This document shows positions 12,302 through 21,271 of a stretch of DNA of 64,000 nucleotides, piece by piece. Every line of letters begins with the position of its first letter. Within the stretch, counting starts at the first letter, position 1. This stretch comes from Primorskyibacter flagellatus (GTDB lineage Bacteria > Pseudomonadota > Alphaproteobacteria > Rhodobacterales > Rhodobacteraceae). The DNA lies in contig NZ_FWYD01000001.1 of the NCBI RefSeq assembly GCF_900176485.1, forward strand, positions 496,001 to 560,000, given 5' to 3'. Under the pieces are notes generated by a model, which was given only the letters and a program-made list of their open reading frames with translations, ran no database searches and was not told the origin of the DNA. The position numbers and the translations under genes were made by a program.

Positions 12302-12580
12302 TCATGGTTGTCGAAATCGCTGCACCGCTGTGGCTTTCAGGGCCTCCTCGCCATGCTCGGCGAGCGCGCGCACCCATTCGTGCAATTCATCGTCGCTCAA
12401 CGCATAGCGCGACTTGGCAGCGTCCTGGGTCAATAGCCCGTAAGCTACGGCCCTGACAACGGCAAGTTTACGCGACGCCACCCAGCGACGCGTCTCGGGC
12501 GGGGGCAGATCCGCATGTGTCATCACCCGCCCGTCCGGCAACGTAACCGTGCGCGGACCCTCAACCTTTTTCAAAAACAT
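12302..12580 (-). CDS. sciP: SciP-like CtrA inhibitor, DUF1153
   Basis: Small helix-turn-helix protein of 92 residues. It has the DUF1153 signature: LPDGRVMTHADLPPPETRRW, then RKLAVVRAVAYGLLTQDAA and a YALSDDELHEW recognition-helix region. In Caulobacter SciP binds CtrA and blocks its activation of target promoters. The ATG at 12580 follows AAGGGTAAGGTG; longer upstream starts lack a site. It is on the same strand as ctrA with 94 bp between, and divergent from mnmA. The adjacency to ctrA fits regulator and antagonist being encoded together. Confidence 0.9.
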   Translation of the reverse strand: MFLKKVEGPRTVTLPDGRVMTHADLPPPETRRWVASRKLAVVRAVAYGLLTQDAAKSRYALSDDELHEWVRALAEHGEEALKATAVQRFRQP

Positions 12581-12700
12581 CACCTTACCCTTCTCATTAC
12601 AGGGTAAAATTGCCGCGACGGCTCTTAAGGAGATATGAAACCGCCCCTTGAGAGTATCTTGCATTTGCCTATATTCCGCGCAAACCCCAAGGAACCTGTT

Positions 12701-13843
12701 ATGCCCCTCGATAGACCTCTTAATTCGCTTGGCTTTGCCAAGGCGCCTGCCGACACCCGCGTTGTCGTCGCCATGTCAGGCGGCGTCGACAGCTCGGTCG
12801 TGGCAGCACAGCTCGCCGAAGAAGGCTATGACGTGGTGGGTGTGACGCTGCAACTGTACGATCATGGCGCGGCGCTGGCCAAGAAAGGCGCGTGCTGCGC
12901 GGGGCTGGATATTCACGACGCGCGGCGCGTGGCCGAGGAAATGGGCTTTCCGCATTATGTGCTGGATTATGAGAACATTTTTAAGGATGCGGTGATCGAC
13001 GAGTTCGCAGACAGCTATCTTGCCGGTGCCACGCCGGTGCCCTGCATCCGTTGCAATGAGCGGGTGAAGTTCAAGGATCTGCTGGAAACCGCCCGAGATC
13101 TGGAGGCCGACTGCATGGCCACCGGCCACTATATCCAGCGGAAGGACGGCGCGCATGGGCCGGAACTGCACAGCGCCGAAGACGCCAACCGCGATCAAAG
13201 CTATTTCCTGTTCTCGACAACGCCGGAACAGTTGGCCTTTTTGCGGTTTCCGCTTGGGCATTTGCCGTCGAAGGCCGCAACCCGCGAATTGGCTGCCAAA
13301 TACGGGCTGGCCGTGGCAGACAAGCCCGACAGTCAGGATATCTGCTTTGTCCCCAACGGCGATTATGCTTCGGTGATCGAGAAACTGCGCCCCGACGCGA
13401 TTGACCCCGGCGACATCGTGCATGTCGACGGGCGGGTATTGGGGCGGCACGAAGGCGTCATCCATTACACGATCGGACAACGCCGGGGCCTTGCCATCGG
13501 CGGGCTGAGCGAGCCGATTTATGTGGTCAAGCTGGATGTCGATGCCAAGCAGGTGATCGTGGGCCCAAAGGAAATGCTGGCCACAAGGATCGTTCCGGTG
13601 CGCGAGATCAACTGGCTGGGCGACGCCCCGATCACCAGCCGCGACGAGTGGCACATCTCGGTCAAGGTGCGATCCACCCGCCCCCCGCGCGAGGCGATCC
13701 TGCGCCCGATCTCGGACACAGAGGCAGAGGTGGAACTGTTGACGCCCGAGCAAGGCGTCGCGCCGGGTCAAGCTTGCGTGTTCTACGAAACCGTCGGCAC
13801 CCGCATCCTGGGTGGTGGCTGGATCTGGGCAGGCGGCAGATAA
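12701..13843 (+). CDS. mnmA: tRNA-specific 2-thiouridylase MnmA
   Basis: Thiolates U34 of tRNAs for Lys, Glu and Gln using ATP and sulfur from a relay protein. It has 380 residues. The N-terminal PP-loop [15 protein letters not shown] binds [14 protein letters not shown] strand follows, and the catalytic cysteines are in [12 protein letters not shown] and the VPCIRCN motif. The C-terminal half has the tRNA-binding [13 protein letters not shown] and [12 protein letters not shown] signatures. The ATG at 12701 follows AAGGAACCTGTT. Its stop overlaps a small downstream reading frame as TAATG. Confidence 0.95.
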   Translation: MPLDRPLNSLGFAKAPADTRVVVAMSGGVDSSVVAAQLAEEGYDVVGVTLQLYDHGAALAKKGACCAGLDIHDARRVAEEMGFPHYVLDYENIFKDAVIDEFADSYLAGATPVPCIRCNERVKFKDLLETARDLEADCMATGHYIQRKDGAHGPELHSAEDANRDQSYFLFSTTPEQLAFLRFPLGHLPSKAATRELAAKYGLAVADKPDSQDICFVPNGDYASVIEKLRPDAIDPGDIVHVDGRVLGRHEGVIHYTIGQRRGLAIGGLSEPIYVVKLDVDAKQVIVGPKEMLATRIVPVREINWLGDAPITSRDEWHISVKVRSTRPPREAILRPISDTEAEVELLTPEQGVAPGQACVFYETVGTRILGGGWIWAGGR

Positions 13844-14019
13844 TGACTGACGCTGTGCAGGCGGGGCCACACATACCGAAGACATATCCCTGTCCGTTGG
13901 CGACGGCGCTGCAAGGTCGGGCCGCTTTTGCGCCTCGCCGCCCATTTTTTGGGGAGGGACGGCCCTACAAGATCGTAACGGAATTTGTCGCGGCCATTGA
14001 GGTCAAAACATTCAGATAG
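13843..14019 (+). CDS. Possible small protein coupled to mnmA, 58 residues
   Basis: An ATG overlaps the mnmA stop (TAATG), a common sign of translational coupling. It opens a 58-codon frame beginning [17 protein letters not shown] and ending KIVTEFVAAIEVKTFR. No domain, signal peptide or membrane segment is evident, and its amino-acid composition is not distinctive. It ends 28 bp before the convergent MarR gene. It could equally be a chance frame in the mnmA 3' region. Confidence 0.25.
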   Translation: MTDAVQAGPHIPKTYPCPLATALQGRAAFAPRRPFFGEGRPYKIVTEFVAAIEVKTFR

Positions 14020-14047
14020 TTCAAAGCGACGAAGACGGCTACACGTG

Positions 14048-14497
14048 TCACTTCGACGTTTGGCTTTTTTGTTCAGCCGTCACCAAGTCAAGCAGATCCA
14101 GAAGAGCCTCGTAATTCTCGTCCCCCAGCCGGGCTTTGATGGCATCGGCGATCGCCGCAGCTTCGGCGATGTTTTCATCGATGACTGCCTGCCCCGCCGG
14201 GGTGATCATCAGAATTTGGCGCCTGCGATCACCGTCATGCTGCTGACGGGTGATCAGCCCTTTCTCGGTCATCGTCCGCAAAATGCGGCTGAGACTGGGC
14301 AGCAACAAAGACGCCCGGTCCGCCACGTCGGTCGTGTCCTGCGGTCCGTATTCGGATAACACCCGCAAAACCCGCCATTGTTGTTCAGTCAAACCGGAGT
14401 CCGCCAACATCGAACGGATCGGTGCCATGACAGCCTCGCGCGCGCGGATCAGCAGAATAGGCAGCGAACGTGAGGTCAATGGCAGCGTCTTGTTCAC
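14048..14497 (-). CDS. MarR-family transcriptional regulator, HpaR-like
   Basis: Winged-helix repressor of 149 residues starting at a GTG preceded by AAGGAG. The MarR fold is plain: LTEQQWRVLRVLSEYGPQDT is helix 2, DVADRASLLLPSLSRILRTM the recognition region, and DGDRRRQILMITPAG the wing. The N-terminal part (TSRSLPILLIRAREAVMAP) resembles HpaR, which controls homoprotocatechuate (aromatic) catabolism. No aromatic pathway genes are adjacent, so its target is open. A short inverted repeat about 80 bp upstream could be its operator. Confidence 0.85.
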   Translation of the reverse strand: MNKTLPLTSRSLPILLIRAREAVMAPIRSMLADSGLTEQQWRVLRVLSEYGPQDTTDVADRASLLLPSLSRILRTMTEKGLITRQQHDGDRRRQILMITPAGQAVIDENIAEAAAIADAIKARLGDENYEALLDLLDLVTAEQKSQTSK

Positions 14498-14576
14498 CGG
14501 CAGGCTCCTTGGGGTGGCGGTCGGGCCGTGTGACCGCTGCCCATGTTATGGAGTGACGTTAACAGCGCAAGCGGAA

Positions 14577-14592
14577 TTGCTTAATATCGCAA
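14577..14592. promoter_or_regulatory. Candidate operator upstream of the MarR gene
   Basis: TTGC, 8 bp, GCAA forms a short dyad in an AT-rich patch of the 223-bp region between the MarR and cueR genes. Its size and position suit MarR autoregulation. It is short enough to occur by chance. Confidence 0.3.
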
Positions 14593-14720
14593 GTGATAAT
14601 ATCGTCAGGATAAGTCGTGCCGCATCTTCAGATCGAAATCAGAGTCTGTCAGATCTGAATGGCGAACCGACTGCCACGACACCGGTGAGCACGAAGGCAC
14701 GCGCGGCCGCACGATGCGGC

Positions 14721-15116
14721 CTATATTGCGGGCGGTGCCGACAGATCGGCCAGGATCGGGCAATCGGGCCGGTCATCCCCGGCGCAGGCATGCACGAGCC
14801 GTGTCAGCGTCTGGCGCATTCCGGTCAGTTCGACGATCTTGCGGTCAATCTCTGTCAGATGCTCTTCGGCGATCTGTTTGACCTCGGCACTGCTGCGGTC
14901 CGTATCCTCGTAGAGTTTCATTAACCCGCGGCAATCCTCGATCCCGAAGCCCAGGGCCCGCGCGCGCCCGATGAAGGCCAGCTTGTGCAGGTCCTGTTCG
15001 CGAAAGACACGGTAGCCATTGGCGCTGCGCTGCGGGGTGATCAGGCCGATTTCTTCGTAATAGCGGATCGTCTTGGCCGGCAGACCAGACTGCCGCGATA
15101 CATCGCCGATATTCAT
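14721..15116 (-). CDS. cueR: Copper-responsive MerR-family regulator CueR
   Basis: Dimeric activator that senses Cu(I) and switches on copper-efflux promoters with over-long spacers. It has 131 residues. The N-terminal HTH reads MNIGDVSRQSGLPAKTIRYYEEIGL. The C-terminal metal-binding loop has two cysteines seven residues apart (CAGDDRPDC), the CueR/HmrR pattern for monovalent ions. The start at 15116 follows GAAGGAGGG, and the binding site sits directly on the copA stop. It is the second gene of a copA-cueR operon. Confidence 0.92.
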   Translation of the reverse strand: MNIGDVSRQSGLPAKTIRYYEEIGLITPQRSANGYRVFREQDLHKLAFIGRARALGFGIEDCRGLMKLYEDTDRSSAEVKQIAEEHLTEIDRKIVELTGMRQTLTRLVHACAGDDRPDCPILADLSAPPAI

Positions 15117-15127
15117 CGCTCCCTCCT

Positions 15128-17638
15128 TCACTGCGCCGCCACCTCCGAAGGCCGTCTTTCGAACGGTTCCGGCGTTTTCGCCTCGTCCATCAGCGGCGCG
15201 ATCCGGCGAAGGCGCAGCGCGTTCGACAGCACAAAGACCGAAGACAACGCCATTGCGCCCGCTGCCAGAACCGGCGACAGCAACACGCCGAATGCCGGGT
15301 ACAGCACGCCCGCTGCAACCGGGATCAGCGCCACGTTGTAACCGAAGGCCCAGAACAGGTTTTGTTTGATGTTGGCCATGGTCCGGCGTGACACTTCCAG
15401 CGCATTGACCACGCCGCGCAGATCGCCCGACATCAACACGACATCGGCGGACTCAATCGCCACATCCGTGCCCGTGCCAATGGCAATGCCCACATCCGCA
15501 TGGGCAAGCGCAGGCGCGTCATTGATGCCGTCGCCGACAAAGGCGACCTGTTTGCCCCCCGCGCGCAGCTCGTCCAGAGCTGCCACTTTGCCGTCGGGCA
15601 GAACCCCCGCGATCACATGGTCGATGCCGGTTTCGCGGGCGATGGCCTCGGCGGTTTCGCGTTTGTCGCCGGTGATCATGGCAACCTTCAGCCCCATCCC
15701 GTGCAGCGCCGCAACAGCGGCGCGGCTGGCGGGCTTGACCGGATCTGCGACGCCGATCACCGCCGCGATCTGCCCGTCGATGGCGGCATAAAGCGCGGTG
15801 CGGCCACGACCTGCCAAGGCGGTTTCGGACTCGACGAGTGCCGAGGTATCAACACCCTCACGGGTCATCATGCGGTCAGCCCCGACAAGGACCTCAACCC
15901 CACCCACAAGCGCGCGCACGCCATACCCGGTGGTCGAGACAAACTCTGACACGTCGTGCATTGTCAGTCCTTCTGCCTTCGCGGCCCGCAAAATCGCATC
16001 GGCGATGGGATGTTCCGAGCGCGCCTCGACCGCTGCGATCTTTGCCAAAACATCTGCGCGGGCAAATCCCTCTGCCAACACCAGATCGGTCAGTTCGGGG
16101 CGTCCCTCGGTCACGGTGCCGGTCTTGTCCAGCGCCACGACACCCACCTGCCCCAGCCCCTGTAGCGCATCGCCACGGCGGAACAGCACGCCCATCTCGG
16201 CGGCGCGCCCCGTCCCCACCATGATAGAGGTCGGCGTGGCCAGCCCCATCGCGCAGGGACAGGCGATGATCAGCACCGATACCCCGGCAACAAGCGCCAG
16301 CGTCAGTGCGGGATCCGGCCCGATCACCAGCCAGACCAGCACGGTCAGCGCCGCCAGCCCCATCACGGCCGGTACGAACCACAGGGTGATCCGGTCCACC
16401 AGCCCCTGAATGGGCAGCTTGGCACCCTGGGCTTCCTCGACCATGCGGATGATCTGGGCCAGAGTCGTATCTGCGCCGACCCGCGTCGCGCGAAACTGCA
16501 AGCTGCCCGCGCCGTTGACGGTGCCGCCGGTGACGGGATCACCCGTCTCCTTGGCAACCGGCGCAGGTTCCCCGGTGATCATGCTTTCGTCTACATGACT
16601 GTCGCCCTCGACCACCTCTCCGTCCACGGCGATCCGTTCGCCGGGACGGACCACAATGACATCGCCGCTTTGCAGCATGTCGATGTCGGTCTCCACCGCC
16701 TCGCCGTCCCGCATCACGCGCGCGGTGCGGGGTTGAAGGCCGACAAGCTTGCGGATCGCGGCACCGGTGCGGCCCTTGGCGCGCGCCTCCAGCCAGCGCC
16801 CGATCAGAATCAGCACGACAATCACGGCGGCGGCTTCGAAATAGACGGCACGCACAGCCTCGGGCAGCAGCCCGGGCAGGAAGGTGGCCACGACGGAATA
16901 GGCATAGGCCGCCCCGGTCCCCACGGCCACAAGGCTGTTCATGTCAGGCGCGCCTTTCAGCAGCGCCGGAATGCCCTTGAGATAGAACTGCCGCCCCGGC
17001 CCGATCAGAACGGCACTGGTCAGCGCGAACTGGATCAACCAACTGGCCTGATGACCGATGGTACGGCCAATCAGCCCATGCATTCCGGGAATCATATGGC
17101 TGCCCATCTCCAGAATGAACACCGGAAGGGCAAGCAGGGCGGCCAGCGTCACGCGACGGGCCAGGCCCCGCGCCTCTTCCTCTTTGCGCGCAGTCTGGTC
17201 CTGGGACGCATTGGCACCAGCGATCCGGGCGGGATAGCCCGCTTCGGTCGCGGTGCGTACCAGATCACCCGGCTCGACCGCGCCTTCCAGATAGGTGACG
17301 CGCGCGGTTTCCGAGGCGAGGTTCACATTCACCTCCAACACCCCCGGCACGGTGGCCAAGGCCTTGTCCACCCGTCCGACGCAGGACGCACAAGACATAG
17401 ACGCGATGCTCAGCACCGCTTCGCCCCGGCGCGCGGGGTAGCCCAATTCGTCCAACGCCGCTGCCACCGCTGCCAACCGGTCGGGCGCATCGAGTTCCAG
17501 CCGCGCAGTCTCGTTGGCAAGGTTCACGGACACCGATTCCACACCGGACAGGTCCGCAAGCGCGCGGTCGACGCGCCCCACACAGGAGGCACAGGACATG
17601 CCCTCAATTGAAAGTGTTGCCTGATATGTCGCGTTCAT
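15128..17638 (-). CDS. copA: Cu(I)-exporting P1B-type ATPase
   Basis: Pumps Cu(I) out of the cytoplasm. The 836-residue protein has two N-terminal HMA metal-binding domains, each with a CASC pair (about residues 16-19 and 82-87). Eight predicted membrane segments follow. The actuator TGE motif is in [13 protein letters not shown]. The transmembrane CPC metal site is in [13 protein letters not shown], and the phosphorylated Asp is in DKTGTVTEG. The [10 protein letters not shown] hinge is present. It is the first gene of a copA-cueR operon with a typical MerR-regulated promoter upstream. Confidence 0.97.
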   Translation of the reverse strand: MNATYQATLSIEGMSCASCVGRVDRALADLSGVESVSVNLANETARLELDAPDRLAAVAAALDELGYPARRGEAVLSIASMSCASCVGRVDKALATVPGVLEVNVNLASETARVTYLEGAVEPGDLVRTATEAGYPARIAGANASQDQTARKEEEARGLARRVTLAALLALPVFILEMGSHMIPGMHGLIGRTIGHQASWLIQFALTSAVLIGPGRQFYLKGIPALLKGAPDMNSLVAVGTGAAYAYSVVATFLPGLLPEAVRAVYFEAAAVIVVLILIGRWLEARAKGRTGAAIRKLVGLQPRTARVMRDGEAVETDIDMLQSGDVIVVRPGERIAVDGEVVEGDSHVDESMITGEPAPVAKETGDPVTGGTVNGAGSLQFRATRVGADTTLAQIIRMVEEAQGAKLPIQGLVDRITLWFVPAVMGLAALTVLVWLVIGPDPALTLALVAGVSVLIIACPCAMGLATPTSIMVGTGRAAEMGVLFRRGDALQGLGQVGVVALDKTGTVTEGRPELTDLVLAEGFARADVLAKIAAVEARSEHPIADAILRAAKAEGLTMHDVSEFVSTTGYGVRALVGGVEVLVGADRMMTREGVDTSALVESETALAGRGRTALYAAIDGQIAAVIGVADPVKPASRAAVAALHGMGLKVAMITGDKRETAEAIARETGIDHVIAGVLPDGKVAALDELRAGGKQVAFVGDGINDAPALAHADVGIAIGTGTDVAIESADVVLMSGDLRGVVNALEVSRRTMANIKQNLFWAFGYNVALIPVAAGVLYPAFGVLLSPVLAAGAMALSSVFVLSNALRLRRIAPLMDEAKTPEPFERRPSEVAAQ

Positions 17639-17666
17639 GACGGTCTCCGTTTGTCGCTAGACAGCT

Positions 17667-17697
17667 CAGATAAGGCTTCCAGTGACTGTAAGGTCAA
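17667..17697 (-). promoter_or_regulatory. MerR-type copA promoter with 19-bp spacer
   Basis: On the minus strand TTGACC and TATCTG are 19 bp apart. A dyad (CCTTACAGT and ACTGGAAGC, near-complementary) fills the spacer. This is the layout of CueR/HmrR targets, where the activator untwists an over-long spacer. The copA start is about 30 bp beyond the -10 box. Confidence 0.8.
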
Positions 17698-17815
17698 GAG
17701 GGGTACCCGGTTTTTCCATTCGACACGGATGCGCACGAAGAAATGACCCCGCTCACTGTTGACCTTTGGCCCTCCGCGAGGCCCATCTGGCGGGCAGAAG
17801 CATTGGAGGGCCGCA

Positions 17816-18580
17816 GTGAACACAAGACGCATCCTTGTCATCGGCACCGTAGCCGCCGCGGCCGTGTCCATTGGCCCTGCGATCCGAACCGTCAAAGACA
17901 TTTTCGCCCCATTACCCGCCTTTTCACCGCTGGGTGACCCGGAGGGGTTTCGCAGGATCGCCGGTGGGCAGATCTCTGCTTCGGGAAATTTTCTCGTCGG
18001 TCTGGATGCGGATCAAAAACCGCGCCCCGGCGTTTCGGTGGCCGATGTCCGCGCCAATCCCTGCAGGGCACTATACGGGAGCATTCAACAGACCGATGAC
18101 ATCGTCGCCATCGCGTCGTTTTCGGACTATTATTGCCCCTATTGCCGGATCCAAACTCGGCATCTGGCAGAATTGGCCACCGATCCGGCGCAGCGTATCC
18201 GTGTCAGCTGGCATGAATTGCCACTGCTGGGGCATGCCTCCGTTGTCGCGGCGAAGGCGGCACTGGCGGCCGGACGGCAGAATACCTACACGCAATTTCA
18301 CGACCGTTTGCTCGGCACCCGGTTTCAACCGACACCAAGTTATCTTCGTAAGCTCGCCGCCCAAATGGGCATTGATCCCGACCGGCTGATTGCCGACATG
18401 AATGGCGGGGATGTGCAGCACGCGCTGGACCAAAGCGCGGCACTGGCAGAGCTGTTCGGCCTGATCGGCACGCCGTCAATGGTCATTGGCCGCACCGTGG
18501 TACAGGGCCGGATCTCTGACCGAAGCTTGCTCAACCTTATCGAAAATGAACGTCAGACCGGCTGGACGCAGGTCTGCTAG
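17816..18580 (+). CDS. DsbA-like periplasmic thiol oxidoreductase with CPYC
   Basis: Thioredoxin-fold protein of 254 residues. The start is a GTG at 17816 preceded by TTGGAGGG. Residues 5-22 form a hydrophobic signal or anchor. The redox motif CPYC is at 107-110 (SFSDYYCPYC), and the cis-proline loop reads GLIGTPSMVIG. The CPYC dipeptide and the single-domain layout are those of DsbA/BdbD-type proteins that introduce or reshuffle disulfides in the periplasm. It diverges from copA, so it may help with copper or envelope stress, but no shared regulation is visible. The tail ends in a lone Cys. Confidence 0.85.
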   Translation: MNTRRILVIGTVAAAAVSIGPAIRTVKDIFAPLPAFSPLGDPEGFRRIAGGQISASGNFLVGLDADQKPRPGVSVADVRANPCRALYGSIQQTDDIVAIASFSDYYCPYCRIQTRHLAELATDPAQRIRVSWHELPLLGHASVVAAKAALAAGRQNTYTQFHDRLLGTRFQPTPSYLRKLAAQMGIDPDRLIADMNGGDVQHALDQSAALAELFGLIGTPSMVIGRTVVQGRISDRSLLNLIENERQTGWTQVC

Positions 18581-18797
18581 GTGACGCAAGGCAGATTTCA
18601 CCGGCGCTTTCACCCCTGGCGTCCAGCTCATCCATGACGCGGCTGTGTCGTCTTTTGCGGCGCTCTTCCCCGACAACCGCGTTGCGGCCCTTGACGCCGC
18701 GCAGAGCAACAGAAACAACAGAGCCAAACGCGACCGCCCAAGCCTGCGGCGCATACGGCATCGCGGTTCGAAACAACCTGCCCATCAGGAGAGTCCC

Positions 18798-21089
18798 ATG
18801 AAGTTTCGCTTCCCCATCGTGATCATCGACGAGGATTTTCACTCCGAAAACTCTTCGGGTCTGGGCATCCGGGCGATGGCCGACGCCATCAAGGAAGAAG
18901 GCTTTGACGTGCTGGGCGTCACCAGCTACGGCGACTTGTCCAAATTCGCCCAGCAGCAATCGCGCGCCAGTGCCTTCGTGCTGTCCATCGACGACGAGGA
19001 ATTCAGCGCCGGTCCCGACCTTGATCCGGCGGTTCTCAACCTGCGCAGTTTTATCGAAGAGGTGCGCTGGAAAAATGCCGACGTGCCGATCTATGTCTAC
19101 GGCGAAACCAAGACCAGCCGCCACCTGCCCAACGACATTCTGCGAGAGCTGCATGGCTTTATCCACGCGTTCGAGGATACGCCGGAATTTGTCGCCCGCC
19201 ATATCATCCGCGAGGCGAAAAGCTATCTTGAAGGTATCCAGCCGCCATTTTTCCGCGAGCTTCTGGATTATGCCGAAGACGGGTCCTATTCGTGGCATTG
19301 TCCCGGTCATTCAGGCGGCGTGGCCTTCCTGAAAAGCCCGATCGGCCAGATGTATCACCAGTTCTACGGCGAAAACATGCTGCGCGCGGATGTGTGCAAT
19401 TCGGTCGAGGAATTGGGCCAACTGCTGGATCACAACGGTGCCATCGGCGCGTCTGAACGTAACGCGGCCCGGATCTTCAATGCCGACCACTGCTTTTTTG
19501 TGACCAACGGCACGTCGACCTCCAACAAGATGGTCTGGCACCACACCGTGGCCCCCGGCGATGTGGTTGTGGTGGATCGCAACTGTCACAAGTCGATCCT
19601 GCATTCGATCATCATGACCGGCGCGATCCCGGTCTTCCTGAAACCCACCCGCAACCATTTCGGCATCATCGGCCCGATCCCGCAAAGCGAATTCGAGATC
19701 GAAACGATCAAGGCCAAGATCCGCGCCAACCCGCTGCTGGCAGATGTCGATGCCGACACGGTCAAGCCGCGCATCATGACGCTGACGCAATCGACCTATG
19801 ATGGCGTGCTATACAACACCGAGACCATCAAGGACATGCTGGACGGCTATGTCGAGAACCTGCATTTCGACGAGGCATGGCTGCCGCATGCGTCGTTCCA
19901 CCCGTTTTACGGGAATTACCACGCCATGGGTCGCAAGCGTGATAGACCAATACACTCAGTGACTTACGCGACACAATCAATCCATAAACTGCTGGCCGGG
20001 ATCAGTCAGGCCAGCCATGTACTGGTGCAGGACAGCCAGAACACGCCGCTGGACCGTCACCTGTTCAACGAAGCCTACCTGATGCACAGCTCGACCAGCC
20101 CGCAATACAGCATCATCGCAAGCTGCGACGTGGCCGCCGCGATGATGGAACCGCCCGGCGGCACCGCACTGGTCGAGGAAAGCATCGACGAAGCGCTCGA
20201 TTTCCGCCGAGCCATGCGCAAGGTCGATGACGAATACGGCGACGCGGATTGGTGGTTCAAGGTCTGGGGGCCGGACACGCTTGAGGAAGAAGGCATCGGC
20301 AGCACCAAGGACTGGGTGCTGGGCAATACCGATGCCGACGGCATGCGCAAAAGCGATGGCGAGGAATCCTGGCACGGCTTTGGCGACATGGCTCGCGGCT
20401 TCAACATGCTCGACCCGATCAAGGCCACGATCATCACGCCCGGTCTCAATCTGGACGGCCGATTTGAGGAAACAGGTATCCCAGCGTCCATCGTGACGAA
20501 ATATTTGGCGGAGCACGGTGTTGTTGTCGAAAAAACAGGGCTTTACAGCTTTTTCATCATGTTCACTATCGGCATCACAAAGGGACGTTGGAACACGCTT
20601 TTGACGGCGCTTCAGCAATTCAAGGACGACTTCGACAAGAACACACCGATGTGGCGCACGATGCCGGAATTCTGCGCCAAACAGCCGCGCTACGAAGGCA
20701 TGGGCCTGCGCGATCTATGTCAGCACGTCCATACACTCTATGCGAAGAATGACGTGGCCGTCCTGTCGACAGAGATGTATCTCAGCGATCTGACACCTGC
20801 GATGAACCCGTCCGAGGCGTTTTCACACATCGCCCGCCGGACCACGCAGCGCGTGCCGATCGACGATCTTGAAGGCCGGATCACCACCGGCCTCGTCACG
20901 CCCTACCCGCCCGGCATTCCGCTGCTGATCCCCGGTGAGGTGTTCAACCGCAAGATCGTGGACTACCTCAAGTTCAACCGCGCATTCGCTCTTGCCTGTC
21001 CGGGGTTCGAAACCGACATCCACGGGCTGGTACAGGAATTGGGCGAGGACGGCACCATCCACTATTTCGCCGATTGCGTGGCCGAGTAG
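18798..21089 (+). CDS. Arginine/lysine/ornithine decarboxylase, AdiA-like
   Basis: PLP-dependent fold-type I basic amino-acid decarboxylase, 763 residues, close to AdiA (755). The N-terminal wing domain (about 1-140) resembles a response-regulator receiver (IVIIDEDFHSENSSGLGIRA). The catalytic domain contains PGHSGGVAF, VDRNCHKS, the LHFDEAW metal/PLP Asp, and the Schiff-base Lys397 in TQSIHK. The C-terminal domain ends with YPPGIPLLIPGE. Agmatine production from arginine is the best guess. Lysine or ornithine as substrate cannot be excluded. The ATG at 18798 follows CAGGAGAG. It stands alone, not in the acid-resistance arrangement with an antiporter. Confidence 0.88.
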   Translation: MKFRFPIVIIDEDFHSENSSGLGIRAMADAIKEEGFDVLGVTSYGDLSKFAQQQSRASAFVLSIDDEEFSAGPDLDPAVLNLRSFIEEVRWKNADVPIYVYGETKTSRHLPNDILRELHGFIHAFEDTPEFVARHIIREAKSYLEGIQPPFFRELLDYAEDGSYSWHCPGHSGGVAFLKSPIGQMYHQFYGENMLRADVCNSVEELGQLLDHNGAIGASERNAARIFNADHCFFVTNGTSTSNKMVWHHTVAPGDVVVVDRNCHKSILHSIIMTGAIPVFLKPTRNHFGIIGPIPQSEFEIETIKAKIRANPLLADVDADTVKPRIMTLTQSTYDGVLYNTETIKDMLDGYVENLHFDEAWLPHASFHPFYGNYHAMGRKRDRPIHSVTYATQSIHKLLAGISQASHVLVQDSQNTPLDRHLFNEAYLMHSSTSPQYSIIASCDVAAAMMEPPGGTALVEESIDEALDFRRAMRKVDDEYGDADWWFKVWGPDTLEEEGIGSTKDWVLGNTDADGMRKSDGEESWHGFGDMARGFNMLDPIKATIITPGLNLDGRFEETGIPASIVTKYLAEHGVVVEKTGLYSFFIMFTIGITKGRWNTLLTALQQFKDDFDKNTPMWRTMPEFCAKQPRYEGMGLRDLCQHVHTLYAKNDVAVLSTEMYLSDLTPAMNPSEAFSHIARRTTQRVPIDDLEGRITTGLVTPYPPGIPLLIPGEVFNRKIVDYLKFNRAFALACPGFETDIHGLVQELGEDGTIHYFADCVAE

Positions 21090-21117
21090 TTGCCAACCCG
21101 TTCCTCTTTGCCCTGCG

Positions 21118-21156
21118 GTCAGGTCCTGCGGCAAAACCGCAACCGCGGGACCTGAC
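21118..21156. terminator. Hairpin between convergent decarboxylase and LysR genes
   Basis: GTCAGGTCC pairs perfectly with GGACCTGAC, and the interior can form a nested GCGG/CCGC stem. Neither strand has a good U-tract after it. Its position between two gene ends suggests a transcription stop or mRNA 3' stabiliser, but it is not a classical intrinsic terminator. Confidence 0.45.
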
Positions 21157-21271
21157 AAAATCTGCGCGCTGGTCGCCCGAAAAAAGCGCAACGCACGGTC
21201 GACGGCCTAATGCACGCCCGAAACTCTGGCGGGCCTTGCGATAGCATCACAGGCAGGGTCAGTGCGATGCC

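Noticed and set aside
12776-13945. Leftward 389-codon frame opposite mnmA
   Set aside because: Antisense shadow of mnmA, which is unequivocal; the product is His/Arg-rich without domains.
16595-17611. Rightward 338-codon frame opposite copA
   Set aside because: Antisense to the HMA and membrane part of copA; no start signals and no recognisable protein.
18476-18754. Leftward frame beginning MRRRLGRSRLALLFLLLC resembling a signal peptide
   Set aside because: It overlaps the DsbA-like gene end in antisense, lacks a binding site and has no sensible mature domain.
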